Source of the DNA: JAAYAY01 sp964429355
Lineage (GTDB): Bacteria > Planctomycetota > Planctomycetia > Pirellulales > Thermoguttaceae
Assembly (NCBI GenBank): GCA_964429355.1
Contig: CAYSCH010000006.1
Coordinates: forward strand, 1 to 59,979
Reading direction: 5' to 3'
DNA: 59,979 nucleotides
Part shown: positions 26,970 to 36,715 of the stretch, piece by piece
How the letters are laid out: each line of letters begins with the position of its first letter
Position numbering within the stretch: the stretch's first letter is position 1
Notes under the pieces: model-generated
Database searches by the model: none
Seen by the model: the letters and a program-made list of their open reading frames with translations, nothing else
What the model was told of the DNA's origin: nothing
Made by a program: the position numbers and the translations under genes

Positions 26970-28313
26970 ATGAGAGAATTGCTGCACGACACCGCCGAGC
27001 GAGCGGCCCGGTACCTGGAAGACTTGCCCTCTCGACCTGTTGCCCCCGGCGAGGAAGCGATCGAGCGGTTGCGGGAGTTTGACGAACCGCTTCCCGAGGG
27101 CCCCTCAACGGCGGAATCCGTCCTGGAACTGCTCGACAGGATCGGTTCGCCGGGGACGATGGCGATGGCGGGGCCGCGATTCTATGGGTTCGTGGTCGGC
27201 GGTTCTTTGCCCGCCGCCCTGGCGTGCAACTGGCTGGCCGGTGCCTGGGACCAGAACAGCGCGCTCTACAAGGTAACGCCCGCAACCGCGGTCCTGGAGC
27301 AGGTTGCGCTGCGGTGGCTGCTCGACCTGTTCGGACTTCCCTCCAATTGTGCCGGCGCGTTCGTGACGGGGGCCACGATGGCCAACTTCTGCAGCCTGGC
27401 CGCAGCCCGTCACGCCGTGCTTGCCCGAGCCGGCTGGGACGTTGAATCGGAGGGGCTGTTCGGAGCGCCGCCGATCACGGTTGTGGTGGGCGCCGAGGCC
27501 CATCCCTCCTTGATCAAGTCGCTCGGGCTCCTCGGCTTGGGACGCAACCGCGTGGTCAGGGTGCCAGTCGACAACCAGGGACGGATCCGTGCCGAAGAGA
27601 TGCCGCGGCTCTCGGGGCCGACGATCGTGTGCCTGCAGGCAGGAAATGTGAACACTGGGGCGTTTGACCCATTTGAGGCCATCTGTTCTCGCGCCCGGCA
27701 GGCCGGCGCCTGGGTGCACGTGGATGGGGCGTTTGGACTCTGGGCGGCGGCGGTTCCCGAGCTGGGGCAACTTGCGAAGGGCGCCGAGCAGGCCGACTCG
27801 TGGGCGACGGACGCCCACAAATGGCTCAACGTGCCCTACGACAGCGGTCTGGCTCTGGTGCGCGACGCCGATTCCCTGCGGGCGGCGATGTCGGTGACGG
27901 CCAGCTATCTGCCGACGGCAACGGAGCACCGCAACCCCTCGGACTACACGCCGGAATTCTCGCGACGGGCACGCGGCGTCGACGTGTGGGCGGCGCTGCG
28001 CTGGCTAGGCCGTCAAGGTGTGGCCGACATGATCGCACGAACCTGTCGCCATGCCCGCACCTTTGCCAGGGGACTTCAGTCGGCAGGTTATCAGGTCTTG
28101 AACGACGTGGTTCTCAATCAGGTGCTCGTATCGTTCGGCGACGCAGAACGCACAAGGCAAGTGATCGGGCGAATCCAGGCGGACGGCACGATCTGGTGCG
28201 GTGAAACCGTATGGCAAGGGCACACGGCAATGCGGATCAGTGTGTCGTCGTGGGCAACAACCGAAGCTGACGTAGATCGCAGTCTTGAGGCGGTGCTTCG
28301 TATTGCCCGATAG
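26970..28313 (+). CDS. pyridoxal-phosphate-dependent group II decarboxylase
   Basis: A 447-residue cytoplasmic fold type I enzyme. The PLP lysine is in TDAHKWLNVP (K284), after the Asp-containing segment HVDGAFGLWAAA and the AEAHPSL site. It belongs to the aromatic-amino-acid/glutamate/tyrosine decarboxylase family, here a divergent branch seen as a single gene. Substrate cannot be told from sequence. The frame is open upstream to 26616, but that part would overlap the DUF3472 leader, so the ATG at 26970 is chosen; its ribosome-binding site is modest. Confidence 0.85.
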   Translation: MRELLHDTAERAARYLEDLPSRPVAPGEEAIERLREFDEPLPEGPSTAESVLELLDRIGSPGTMAMAGPRFYGFVVGGSLPAALACNWLAGAWDQNSALYKVTPATAVLEQVALRWLLDLFGLPSNCAGAFVTGATMANFCSLAAARHAVLARAGWDVESEGLFGAPPITVVVGAEAHPSLIKSLGLLGLGRNRVVRVPVDNQGRIRAEEMPRLSGPTIVCLQAGNVNTGAFDPFEAICSRARQAGAWVHVDGAFGLWAAAVPELGQLAKGAEQADSWATDAHKWLNVPYDSGLALVRDADSLRAAMSVTASYLPTATEHRNPSDYTPEFSRRARGVDVWAALRWLGRQGVADMIARTCRHARTFARGLQSAGYQVLNDVVLNQVLVSFGDAERTRQVIGRIQADGTIWCGETVWQGHTAMRISVSSWATTEADVDRSLEAVLRIAR

Positions 28314-28862
28314 AGCGGCTCGTGATCTGTTTCATCGAAGCGAGAGGTCGCCGGGAGACGCGGCGTGGCTCCCAAGTGTTGTGTGTCGAACCTGTTGCAC
28401 ACACAAGATGCAGGTGCCTGTTCTTCCGTGCCGGCCAGCGTGGTACATATCTCCCCCAGTAGTGGCTCCCACGTCACGCTGTTTGCCCAGCTTGTGGAAC
28501 TGTGGTCGCAATCGACGGAGCGACGGCCAAAACGTCCACCTGTTTGCGGGGGCAACGAAACCTTTTCTCTTTTCCGACGTTGAATATCCAAGAAAGCTCG
28601 AACATTTTGTCGTAGGCGGCGTCTACCAGGAAGACACAAGCCAGACGGTGAGATTGTTCGCGGCCCCGAGGTCTGTACAATTTCGTCTCCCTTGGGCAAG
28701 GAACTCCAATCTTCCGGCTGTGCAGGCGAATAGAAGTGTTGAGTGGCAGAGACCCGCAACCAACCCAGTAAGAGTCTGAGACGTCGTCAGACAATGACGA
28801 GTCTACCACAGGCCGTGATCAGCCCGATCACTCCTTTGTTATCGTTAACGTTGGCTCCTAGA
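28314..28862. other. intergenic region, nothing recognised
   Basis: 549 bp after the decarboxylase. No tRNA-like fold or convincing ORF seen. Confidence 0.5.
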
Positions 28863-29117
28863 ATGTCCGTCGAACGATTTGTCGAAATCCTTGTCAAGGA
28901 AACACTCGCCCGGATGGGTGACTGCCCTGATGCCGCCGTGCGCAAGTCGGTGCGCGGTCAATCGGGGCGCGCCATGGCGGTGGAGTTCGGCACTCCCAAC
29001 ACCACGGCCGTCTGGCTTCCGAATCGCGATGTGGTCGTCATTCACAGGAAGGACGGGCGCTGCGTTCGGATTCTCAACGTGGGCGAAACGATGCGGGCGA
29101 GGGGCATCGCTGCCTAA
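28863..29117 (+). CDS. possible small protein, 84 residues
   Basis: An ATG without a clear ribosome-binding site opens an 84-residue ORF with a helical start (MSVERFVEILVKETLARMGD) and a beta-like middle (AVWLPNRDVVVIHRKDGRCV). Composition is protein-like but no family is recognised, and the flanks are long non-coding stretches. The next 310 bp (29118-29429) hold nothing I can identify. Confidence 0.3.
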   Translation: MSVERFVEILVKETLARMGDCPDAAVRKSVRGQSGRAMAVEFGTPNTTAVWLPNRDVVVIHRKDGRCVRILNVGETMRARGIAA

Positions 29118-29429
29118 TACGTCGGCGGCTGGGATCATGAGCCCCTGAAAACGCGACGGGTAAGAGCGGAGTTGCCGTCGCTGACCGGTTCTCGCTCCGG
29201 ATCGAACGGGTTATCGCGAAATCCCCGGATCGCAGATTATCGGGGTCAGCCGCCGCCGGGGCGCTCTTCTCGCTTGCCCCGCTCAGGGCAAACGGGGTAT
29301 CCTTGGGGGTAGTCGAGTCTTGTCCGGTGGCCTGGGCAGTCCAAGGGGCGTTTCGAAATCGCAATCAGGCCCATCGGTCGCACCCATTCATGACGCGGTG
29401 GGGGGACTTCGTGGTTTTGCCAGTATCTC

Positions 29430-31058
29430 GTGCGGAGAAATCAGTTGGTTTCCAAGTTACAAAGGTTATCGGGGCTCTTCAGGCAGTTGTCGCTTGCCTG
29501 GATGCTTGCCGCGCTGCTTCCAACCTGTGTTCTGGCTGCAGATGAGCCTACGGACCAGGAAATTGCGGGGCTCATCCAGCAGTTGGGCGACCCAGACTAC
29601 CTCGTGCGGGATCAGGCTCAAGAAAGACTCGGCAAGATGGGTGCAAGAGCCTATGACGCCCTGACCGTGGCTGCCAACGATGGCGACCTGGAAATTGCCG
29701 CGCGAGCCCGTTACCTGCTCCACTCCATTGAGCTGCCCCTGATTCGCGATACGGACTGCGAGCTGGTCCGGCAAGCCTTGGAGGGCTATGCGGAACTGTC
29801 GACCCCGGAGCAACTGTATCAGATTTGCGTTCTTCTGGCGATTCCACGTGGGGAAGGATATCGGGCGGCTTGCCGGCTGGCTCACATTGAGAACTCGGTT
29901 GTCATGTCGAAGTACATCGCGATAACGATTCTCGGTCGCTGGCCGGTTCATGCCGGAAGCCAGGCCCGCATGTGCGATGCGGTCGAGGCCGAACTGAAGC
30001 ATAGCGGTCGCATCGCCGCGCGCTGGCTGACCACCTATGCCCGGCTGGTCACCGATCCGAAATCGGGTGTGACTGCATGGCGCGAGCTGGTCGAGGAGGA
30101 GGAATCGCTTTTCGAGGAGCGATCTCCAAAATCGGCAGGACAGATCGTTGCCGCCATGCTTTACGATCTCGCTCACTGGGAGTCTCAGGTTGGGGCTGCA
30201 GACCTTGCCAGGGGGCATTTTGACCGGGCCCAACAAGTGAAGCTGGTTCCCACGGAGTCGACGGCGTCCTTCTACATTGACGTGGCCAGTTTCTTCCAGA
30301 ATCGGGGCCAGTTCGACTGGGCCGTCGAGACTTACCAGCAGGCTTCCAAGCTGGGAGTGGCCCGGGCGATCCCCTACGTCCAGACCGGCCTGGCCGAGAT
30401 GTTCCACGACATGGGGCGAAATCAGGAAGCCGCGGCGGCCATGGATGTGATGCTGGGAGCCGTCAACGCTCAGGAATTGCGAAATCTTCAGTCCACGGAC
30501 CAGAGCGTCGAGAAGGTTCGAGGTCGCAAGCATTTCTTTCTTGCCTGCAGTGCCCGGGACCGCGGGGAAGACGCAACCTATGTTGCCGAACTATTCCAGG
30601 CGATCAAGGACGACCCCAACGAGCTGGACGCTCTCATCGCCCTGTATCGCCTGCCCGACCTGGACGAGACGGCTCGAAAGAACACGATCGCCATGATCGA
30701 AGCGGCAACGGAACTGCTTCGCCAGGAGGTGGCCGCTTCCCCAGAAGAGGCCGCGCTCCATAATCAGTTTGCATGGATCGTGGGCAACACCACGGGCGAC
30801 ATGCAGGAAGCCCTCGAGCATGCGCGCCGGGCAGTTGAGCTCCGACCCGAATCAGGCGCCTACCTCGACACGCTGGCGCACGTCTATTTCTACGGGCTCA
30901 GGGACTACCAGAAGGCAGTTGAAGCCCAGGCCAAGGCCGTCGAGTTCCTGCCCCATTCCGGCCTCATTCGCCAGAAATACGAACTCTTCCAGAAAGCGGC
31001 TGAAGAGCAGAGTCACAGTACGGAGGGCAAAGCTCCTGTGCAGCCGAACGCGACTTGA
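29430..31058 (+). CDS. secreted TPR-repeat protein
   Basis: The frame opens at a GTG (29430), but the TTG at 29445 is better placed, with GGAGA about 8 bases upstream. Either gives a signal peptide ending near TCVLAAD. The N-terminal part (about 40-110) looks like a HEAT-type repeat (DPDYLVRDQAQERLGKMG). Later come TPR units: VETYQQASKLGVARAIPYVQ, NQFAWIVGNTTGDMQEALEH and LDTLAHVYFYGLRDYQKAVE. Such proteins serve as scaffolds. No enzymatic motif. It stands alone and is convergent with the TIGR03067-TolB gene. Confidence 0.8.
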   Translation: MRRNQLVSKLQRLSGLFRQLSLAWMLAALLPTCVLAADEPTDQEIAGLIQQLGDPDYLVRDQAQERLGKMGARAYDALTVAANDGDLEIAARARYLLHSIELPLIRDTDCELVRQALEGYAELSTPEQLYQICVLLAIPRGEGYRAACRLAHIENSVVMSKYIAITILGRWPVHAGSQARMCDAVEAELKHSGRIAARWLTTYARLVTDPKSGVTAWRELVEEEESLFEERSPKSAGQIVAAMLYDLAHWESQVGAADLARGHFDRAQQVKLVPTESTASFYIDVASFFQNRGQFDWAVETYQQASKLGVARAIPYVQTGLAEMFHDMGRNQEAAAAMDVMLGAVNAQELRNLQSTDQSVEKVRGRKHFFLACSARDRGEDATYVAELFQAIKDDPNELDALIALYRLPDLDETARKNTIAMIEAATELLRQEVAASPEEAALHNQFAWIVGNTTGDMQEALEHARRAVELRPESGAYLDTLAHVYFYGLRDYQKAVEAQAKAVEFLPHSGLIRQKYELFQKAAEEQSHSTEGKAPVQPNAT

Positions 31059-31072
31059 CTCATCAGGTGGAA

Positions 31073-32380
31073 CTACTCCGGTTCCCAAGCGACATACGCA
31101 ACCCGTTTGCCGTCACGGGACCAGGCCATGTCGCCATTGTCGTGGGCCGGATTCTGTCCGGGAAACAGTGTCGGAGGTTCTTCGTCGTTGGCGTCGAGGG
31201 CGTAGAGTTGCCGGAATCGGTCTTCCGGTCCTTTCATCGAAACGAGGATCTGCTCCGCGTTGCCCCTCCAGGAAACGATCGTGCGAAGTGCTTCATACTG
31301 ACGGGCGGTCTTGGCGGGCAGCAACAGCTTGAATCCGTCCTCGTCTCCTTGCGAACTGACGCGGGCAACTTCCGTGGTCCCGTCGTCGCGGATTCCAATG
31401 AAGCAGATCGCTTTCCCGTCCGGGGACCAGCTCAGGTTCCAGTAGATCGAGCGGAACGCCTGCGTTTTCAGGAGCGTCCTGCGAGTTTCCGTATCGGGAT
31501 CGACGATGCAGATGTCCGCGCCGGTGGGCGAAGAACACGTGTAGGCGATCTCATTGGCGGTAGGTGACCAGTCGACACCCCAGCCCGTGGAATCGATCAA
31601 TTTGTCGTTGGTTCCGTCGGCGTTCATGACCCAAACGCCGCGGGGGCTGTATCGGCAGAGCGCAATTCGTTTGGCGTCGGGTGACCAACTCGGCATGGCT
31701 CCAGGGCCAAGGTCGGTTATCTCTCCGCCGTCCACAGGCACGATGGTGATGTGGCCGTCGGAGTAGTCTTCTCCGCGAGAGAGATACCAGGCGTCGCAGG
31801 CAATCTGCTTGCCGTCCGGCGACCAGTCGGGGGAACCGCAGGCGAGGCCCTTGGGAAGGGTCAATTGCCGAAGCTCGGTGCCGTCGGCATGAATCAGATA
31901 GATCGGATGCCCCGGCTCGAATTTACCGCGGCGGAGACGGATCAGCATGCGATTGGGCGAATCGCGTTCGGAGGCGAACTTGGTCGGACGCTCGTTCTTC
32001 GACCCGCTGAGGCAGATCTCCAGCTTGTCGCCGTCCAGAGCCAAGATCCCCAGCGCGGGCTTTCCTTCAAACGTCATTTCGATCGACGACGGCTGGGTGG
32101 TCTCGTCGATCGTGATGTCCGTTTCCGCGAGGAGGCGACCTTCCAGCCGCATTGCCAGTCTCTTGCCGGAGAATTCGAAGCGGAGCTTCTTGACATTCTC
32201 TGCCGGGACGGACTTGCCGGCGTCGATCATCGACACGGCACGCCAGACTCCGTCCAGCGTTGAAAGCTGCCTGGCGTCATTCGCTTCGGCTGCAGGAGGA
32301 GCTTCTTCCGCCTGGGTCGGCGCAAATCCTAAAACCGCGACACTCAAGAGAACAACCGTCTTGAACCGATGGGATGTCAT
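31073..32380 (-). CDS. TIGR03067-domain plus TolB-like beta-propeller, secreted
   Basis: The ATG at 32380 follows AAGGAGGTGGAAGA, an excellent ribosome-binding site, and gives 435 residues with a signal peptide (about 1-24). Residues about 38-150 form a TIGR03067-type domain (LDGVWRAVSMIDAGKSVPAE, LRFEFSGKRLAMRL), a module common in planctomycetes. The rest is a TolB/PD40 propeller with repeats PDWSPDGKQIACD, PSWSPDAKRIALC, VDWSPTANEIAYT, LSWSPDGKAICFI and MAWSRDGKRVAYV. Probably an envelope binding protein; ligand unknown. Divergent from mnmA. Confidence 0.85.
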   Translation of the reverse strand: MTSHRFKTVVLLSVAVLGFAPTQAEEAPPAAEANDARQLSTLDGVWRAVSMIDAGKSVPAENVKKLRFEFSGKRLAMRLEGRLLAETDITIDETTQPSSIEMTFEGKPALGILALDGDKLEICLSGSKNERPTKFASERDSPNRMLIRLRRGKFEPGHPIYLIHADGTELRQLTLPKGLACGSPDWSPDGKQIACDAWYLSRGEDYSDGHITIVPVDGGEITDLGPGAMPSWSPDAKRIALCRYSPRGVWVMNADGTNDKLIDSTGWGVDWSPTANEIAYTCSSPTGADICIVDPDTETRRTLLKTQAFRSIYWNLSWSPDGKAICFIGIRDDGTTEVARVSSQGDEDGFKLLLPAKTARQYEALRTIVSWRGNAEQILVSMKGPEDRFRQLYALDANDEEPPTLFPGQNPAHDNGDMAWSRDGKRVAYVAWEPE

Positions 32381-32544
32381 TCTTCCACCTCCTTTTTGTC
32401 TACTACGATACCCACCGACAGGAGTGAACATGCCGGCAATCTAGCTCATGGTTTTCCTCTTGGGAAGCCATCGTCGCAGGCCCGTCTGCCGGATAGAATG
32501 GAATGTCTTCCCAAACGCGGCCGTAAAGTCCCGGTTTCCCGCTC

Positions 32545-33627
32545 ATGTCGAAGGTCGTCCTTGCCATGTCCGGCGGCGTTGACAGCAGCGTCGCGGCACG
32601 CCTGCTCCTCGATGGCGGCCACGAGGTCGTCGGCGTATTCATGCGCCATGGAATCGAGACGGCCGAATCCTGCCGGGTGGGCGAGTCGCCGGCCCGGAAC
32701 AAGCAGGGGTGCTGCAGCGCAAGCGACGCCGCCGACGCGCGGCGCGTGGCCGATCTGCTGGGCATTCCGTTCTACGCCCTCAACTTCGACGAGCAGTTCG
32801 ACCGCATTGTCGAGTATTTTGTCGACGAATACCTGGCGGGTCGGACGCCCAACCCGTGCGTGGTCTGCAACACCTGGCTCAAGTTCGGAAAGCTTTTCGA
32901 ATATGCCGATAGCCTGGGCGCCGAGCATGTCGCCACGGGGCACTACGCCCGGCTGGTGGACGTGGGCCAGTCCGTGCCGGCCCTGATGCGTGGCTACGAC
33001 GATACGAAGGATCAGGCCTATGTCCTGTTCGGCATCGATCGGTCGCGACTCTCACGCATGTTGCTGCCGGTGGGCGAGCACCGCAAGGGCGAGATCCGTG
33101 CCATGGCGGAGCGATTGGGGTTGCGGGTGGCCGACAAACGCGACAGCCAGGAAATCTGCTTCGTGCCCGATCAGGACCACGCCCGGTTCATCCACCAGCA
33201 GCGTCCCGGCGCCGATACCTCGGGCGAAATTGTCACGACCGATGGAACCGTCGTTGGACGGCACGATGGGATCGAGCGTTACACGATCGGACAGCGCAAG
33301 GGGCTGGGAGTTGCCCTGGGCGATCGACGATTTGTGGTTCGGATTGAGCCCGAAACGCATCGCGTCGTGATCGGCGAGCATGACGAGCTTGCCCGCCGGG
33401 AACTGACGGCCGGCGAGTCCAACTGGCTGATTGAACCGCCCACCGGTCCGCTGACCTGCCAGGTCAAGATCCGCTATCGCAGCCGGCCCGCTCCAGCGAC
33501 GGTGGAACCGTTGGGGGAGGGTCGTTTCTCGGTCCGATTCGACGAGCCGTGTCACGGGATTGCCCCGGGCCAGGCAGCGGTCTGTTTCGATGGCGACCGT
33601 GTGCTTGGCGGCGGCTGGATCGAGTAG
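32545..33627 (+). CDS. mnmA: tRNA-specific 2-thiouridylase MnmA
   Basis: Cytoplasmic ATP-dependent enzyme that thiolates uridine 34 of Lys, Glu and Gln tRNAs. The 360 residues match the family length. The PP-loop is MSGGVDSS (residues 8-15), the first catalytic cysteine is in NPCVVCN, and the second is in SQEICFVPD. The C-terminal beta-barrel follows IGQRKGLGVALG. It is a core housekeeping gene followed 58 bases later by the sugar isomerase-like gene. No obvious ribosome-binding site precedes the ATG. Confidence 0.95.
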   Translation: MSKVVLAMSGGVDSSVAARLLLDGGHEVVGVFMRHGIETAESCRVGESPARNKQGCCSASDAADARRVADLLGIPFYALNFDEQFDRIVEYFVDEYLAGRTPNPCVVCNTWLKFGKLFEYADSLGAEHVATGHYARLVDVGQSVPALMRGYDDTKDQAYVLFGIDRSRLSRMLLPVGEHRKGEIRAMAERLGLRVADKRDSQEICFVPDQDHARFIHQQRPGADTSGEIVTTDGTVVGRHDGIERYTIGQRKGLGVALGDRRFVVRIEPETHRVVIGEHDELARRELTAGESNWLIEPPTGPLTCQVKIRYRSRPAPATVEPLGEGRFSVRFDEPCHGIAPGQAAVCFDGDRVLGGGWIE

Positions 33628-33685
33628 AATGTCTTCCGCATGGGCGTTTGGTGAAGCAAGACACTCAGAGACACGAAGGTGCAGA

Positions 33686-34555
33686 ATGCAGACCAGGTTG
33701 ACGCGCCGTGGGTTCCTTCAAGCGACAGGGCTGGCGACGATTTCGACGGGATGGTTGCAGACGGCCCTTTGCGATGAACCTGAACCGCTGAAGATCGGCA
33801 TTCGCGCCGCCAGCATGAGGATGGCCGGAACGTCGGACGTTTTCAAGGTAACAGCGAGCATTCCGGGGCTCCGCGGCGTGGAGCTGTCGGCCACGGCCGG
33901 CAATCCGAGTCTTCGCGACCCGGACACCGCCCGCCGCTACAAGGCGGAGGCCGATCGGTGGGGAATCCAGGTCCCGTCACTCTCGGGCGTCTGGGACCAG
34001 GGTGTGAAGATTCGGAGTTCCGGCGCCGCCGACGGCATCCTGGCCTCGATCCGCGCCGCCGAGATCGTCGGCGCCGGCGTGATCCTGGCGGCCTTCTTCC
34101 GGCAGGATGCGCCCGACATGGCCGACGAGTCGTCGTACGGGCCCATCGTGGCCATGCTTCAGGGCGTGGCCGGGAAGGCGGCCGACGCCGGAGTTGTCGT
34201 CGGCCTGGAGAACTCGCTCAGTCCGGCCGACAACAAGAAGTTGGTTGATCTGGTCGACCATCCGGCGGTGGGAGTCTACTACGACCTACACAACATGGAT
34301 TTCTACGGGCATGGCGCCGAGGCGATTCCGGGCATCGAGCTGCTGGGGAAGAAACGGATCGCGATGGTCCATGTGAAGAACGGCGGCAACTTGATCGAAG
34401 AGCCCGGGCCGATCGATTGGCCGGCGGCCTTTGCCAGGTTCCGTCAGATCGGCTATGACGGCTGGTATGTGTACGAAAGCAGCCACGACAGCGTCGAAGA
34501 CTGCATTGAAGACACCAAGAAGAACAACCAGTTTCTGCAAAGGCATTCTGGATAA
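33686..34555 (+). CDS. Tat-exported sugar-phosphate isomerase/epimerase-like TIM barrel
   Basis: A 289-residue protein starting at the ATG after GAAGGTGCAGA. The twin-arginine leader is TRRGFLQATGLA (residues 6-17). The mature part is an AP endonuclease-2-like TIM barrel (PF01261 type): GVELSATAG, VVVGLENS, VGVYYDLHNMDF and IAMVHVKNGG supply the metal-binding Glu, Asp and His positions. Planctomycetes have many exported members, usually acting on sugars or their derivatives. Substrate unknown. Convergent with the dipeptidase gene, 48 bases apart. Confidence 0.85.
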   Translation: MQTRLTRRGFLQATGLATISTGWLQTALCDEPEPLKIGIRAASMRMAGTSDVFKVTASIPGLRGVELSATAGNPSLRDPDTARRYKAEADRWGIQVPSLSGVWDQGVKIRSSGAADGILASIRAAEIVGAGVILAAFFRQDAPDMADESSYGPIVAMLQGVAGKAADAGVVVGLENSLSPADNKKLVDLVDHPAVGVYYDLHNMDFYGHGAEAIPGIELLGKKRIAMVHVKNGGNLIEEPGPIDWPAAFARFRQIGYDGWYVYESSHDSVEDCIEDTKKNNQFLQRHSG

Positions 34556-34603
34556 ACAGCCAATGCCCTGGCCTGAACGCCGGGTTCGCAACCGGCATGC
34601 AGT

Positions 34604-35692
34604 TCATTTCGGCAGGTGACTTTCGAAGAACCGCAGCCAGTTGCCGTGGAACACTGCGTCGATACTCTCGTCCGCATAGCCTCGGTGGGCGAGAATCTCG
34701 CCCAGTTTCTGCAGGTCGGCAATCGAGTCCAGGCCGGCAGGGGTCTGCTCGGTGCCGTAACCTCCGTCCAGGTCGCTGCCGATCGCCGCATGGCAGCAAT
34801 CCCCGGCCAACTGGCAAATGTGATCCACATGATCGCAGACCGAGTCGATCGTGACCGCATCGTGGGGCGTCTTGCCCTTTTCCCAGGCCGGGTAGAGCAT
34901 CCAGGCATCCAGGGCCACGCCAATCACCGTATCCCGCCCGACGAGCCGGCGGATCTGCTCGTCGGAGAACTGGCGATCGCCGGGCACCAGGGCTCGGCAG
35001 TTATTGTGACTGGCCATCAGGGGGCCGCCGAACCGGTCCAGAGCCTCCGTGAAGCCGGGTTCGGAAAGATGCGTTACATCCAGGATCATCCCCAGGCGTT
35101 CCATCTCCGCCAGAAGCTGACGGCCTTCTGCGGTCAGCGGACCCTCGGCCCCGCTCCCCACGGCATAGCGGCTCCGGCCGTAGTGGGCGAGGCTCAGCGA
35201 TCGCAGCCCCTGACGCCACCAGCTTTCGCACTGCTGGGGCGAACAAACAGGATCGGCCCCTTCCATTGCCAGGATGATGCCAAGCGGCGGCTCGGCATCT
35301 CCCGGAGATTGCCAGCTCGCCCAATGCCGCCGCAGCTCGCCGGCGGTGCGAAGGAACACCAGCTCGCCCAGGCTCTCCAGCAGATGGTAATAGGCCAATT
35401 GCCCCTGCGCTGCCCCGTAAGCGGCTGCCGGATGGGTGTAGTCGATGCTTCGCCGCCGCTGACGTTCGGTTGCCGGCACTTCGGGCTTGACCCGTGCCAG
35501 CACGGTCGCCAGGCAGACGGCCACGCGCGCCCTGCGCAGCTCAGGCCAGCAGGTGGTAGCCCGCCCGCGGGCGTCGCTGTCGCGCTGGTCCGCTTCGGCC
35601 GCGTTGAGTTCGGCCAGGGGCAGCGTCAGATCGCGGTCCCATCCCAGGGCGTTCCAGGCCAGATCCAGGTGCGAGTCGATGATGAGTCTCAT
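34604..35692 (-). CDS. membrane-dipeptidase family (peptidase M19) enzyme
   Basis: The 362-residue product starting at the ATG at 35692 matches renal-dipeptidase-like enzymes, zinc TIM barrels that cleave dipeptides. Metal-site blocks include IDSHLDL near the start (H-x-D), LAMEGADP, ILDVTHLSE, MASHNNCRAL and GSDLDGGYG. No signal peptide, so cytoplasmic. The ATG overlaps the stop of the preceding dehydrogenase gene as ATGA, so the two are translationally coupled. Last gene of a five-gene minus-strand operon. Confidence 0.9.
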   Translation of the reverse strand: MRLIIDSHLDLAWNALGWDRDLTLPLAELNAAEADQRDSDARGRATTCWPELRRARVAVCLATVLARVKPEVPATERQRRRSIDYTHPAAAYGAAQGQLAYYHLLESLGELVFLRTAGELRRHWASWQSPGDAEPPLGIILAMEGADPVCSPQQCESWWRQGLRSLSLAHYGRSRYAVGSGAEGPLTAEGRQLLAEMERLGMILDVTHLSEPGFTEALDRFGGPLMASHNNCRALVPGDRQFSDEQIRRLVGRDTVIGVALDAWMLYPAWEKGKTPHDAVTIDSVCDHVDHICQLAGDCCHAAIGSDLDGGYGTEQTPAGLDSIADLQKLGEILAHRGYADESIDAVFHGNWLRFFESHLPK

Positions 35693-36645
35693 GAGTTCTC
35701 GAGGGGAAAATATCGGTTCATCAATTCCCGCACGGTCCACGCGTGTTGCCGGAAGAGTTCTTCCCACTGGCGGGCCTCGGCTTCCGTGTACTGGTAAAAG
35801 CCGTGGCCGTTGGCGATCCCACGGGCATCGGATTGACGCAAGTCCTGCATCCTCTCAGGTAGCTCCGTGGCGTTGCTCAGGCTGGGTAAAACGCCTTCGA
35901 TCGCCTTGCCGTAGAGTGCCGGGCCGCCGGTCAGATCCATCCAGCGAAAGGGGCCGCACATGGTGGCCCAAAGCCCGAGGGCGTTGCGGACCGATCGGTC
36001 GATGGTTTCCACATCGGCCACGCCCATCTCCAGGATATGGAAGGCTTCGCGGTACATGGCGTAGCCGATGCGATTGACCACAAACGCCGGCACATCCTTC
36101 TGGACCAGCGAAGGCTCCTTGCCGATCGCCTTGGCGAGTTGGGCGGCCGCCAGGAATGGTGCATCGGCGGTCTGCTCACCGCGGATGATTTCGAGAAACC
36201 GCGTGGCATGGGCGGGCTCGGCCCAGTGCATGCCCAGAAACCGCTGGGGATGCTTGCGTCCGCGCTGAAGATGCGAAATCGGCAGGGCCGACGTGTTGCT
36301 GGCAATCGGCACGCCCGGCGCCACGAACGACTCGAGCTCGTCGAACACCTCCTGTTTCGACTCCATGTCTTCGATCACCGACTCGATGACAAAATCGCAA
36401 CCGGCCAACGGTTCGAGCGACGTGACCGGCTCGTAGCGCTCTTGCCACTCGTGCTCCAGCTCCTGGGGGAAGCCGGCCCGCTCGACCAGGTCGCCGATCG
36501 CCCGGGCAATGTACTGTCTGGCCTCCTCGTGGGTAGCCTGGCGGCGGGTGAATGCGATGACTCGAAATCCATGCCCCACCAGGCAGGCGGCGATCCCCCG
36601 CCCCAAAAGCCCCAATCCCGCAACGCCAACCGTGTTGATTTCCAT
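35689..36645 (-). CDS. 3-hydroxyacyl-CoA dehydrogenase-family NAD enzyme
   Basis: A 318-residue two-domain dehydrogenase. The Rossmann nucleotide motif is VAGLGLLGRGIAACL (residues 8-22), the catalytic-site histidine lies in LGMHWAEPAH with the preceding SNTSALPISHLQ block, and the C-terminal helical domain has PAFVVNRIGYAMYREA. This family includes 3-hydroxybutyryl-CoA, L-gulonate and carnitine dehydrogenases; the substrate here is open. It overlaps the M19 gene by 4 bases and follows the ATC-hydrolase-like gene by 70. Confidence 0.88.
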   Translation of the reverse strand: MEINTVGVAGLGLLGRGIAACLVGHGFRVIAFTRRQATHEEARQYIARAIGDLVERAGFPQELEHEWQERYEPVTSLEPLAGCDFVIESVIEDMESKQEVFDELESFVAPGVPIASNTSALPISHLQRGRKHPQRFLGMHWAEPAHATRFLEIIRGEQTADAPFLAAAQLAKAIGKEPSLVQKDVPAFVVNRIGYAMYREAFHILEMGVADVETIDRSVRNALGLWATMCGPFRWMDLTGGPALYGKAIEGVLPSLSNATELPERMQDLRQSDARGIANGHGFYQYTEAEARQWEELFRQHAWTVRELMNRYFPLENS

Positions 36646-36715
36646 GAACGTGTCTTCCTTGCGGCCGGCCTGGCCGTCTGGCGCTTGAGCCTGATTCTCG
36701 CGTTCCTCTTCTTCC

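Noticed and set aside
28314..29429. tRNA or other RNA gene in this gene-poor stretch
   Set aside because: No cloverleaf with a matching acceptor stem was found by eye. A tRNAscan or Rfam search would be decisive.
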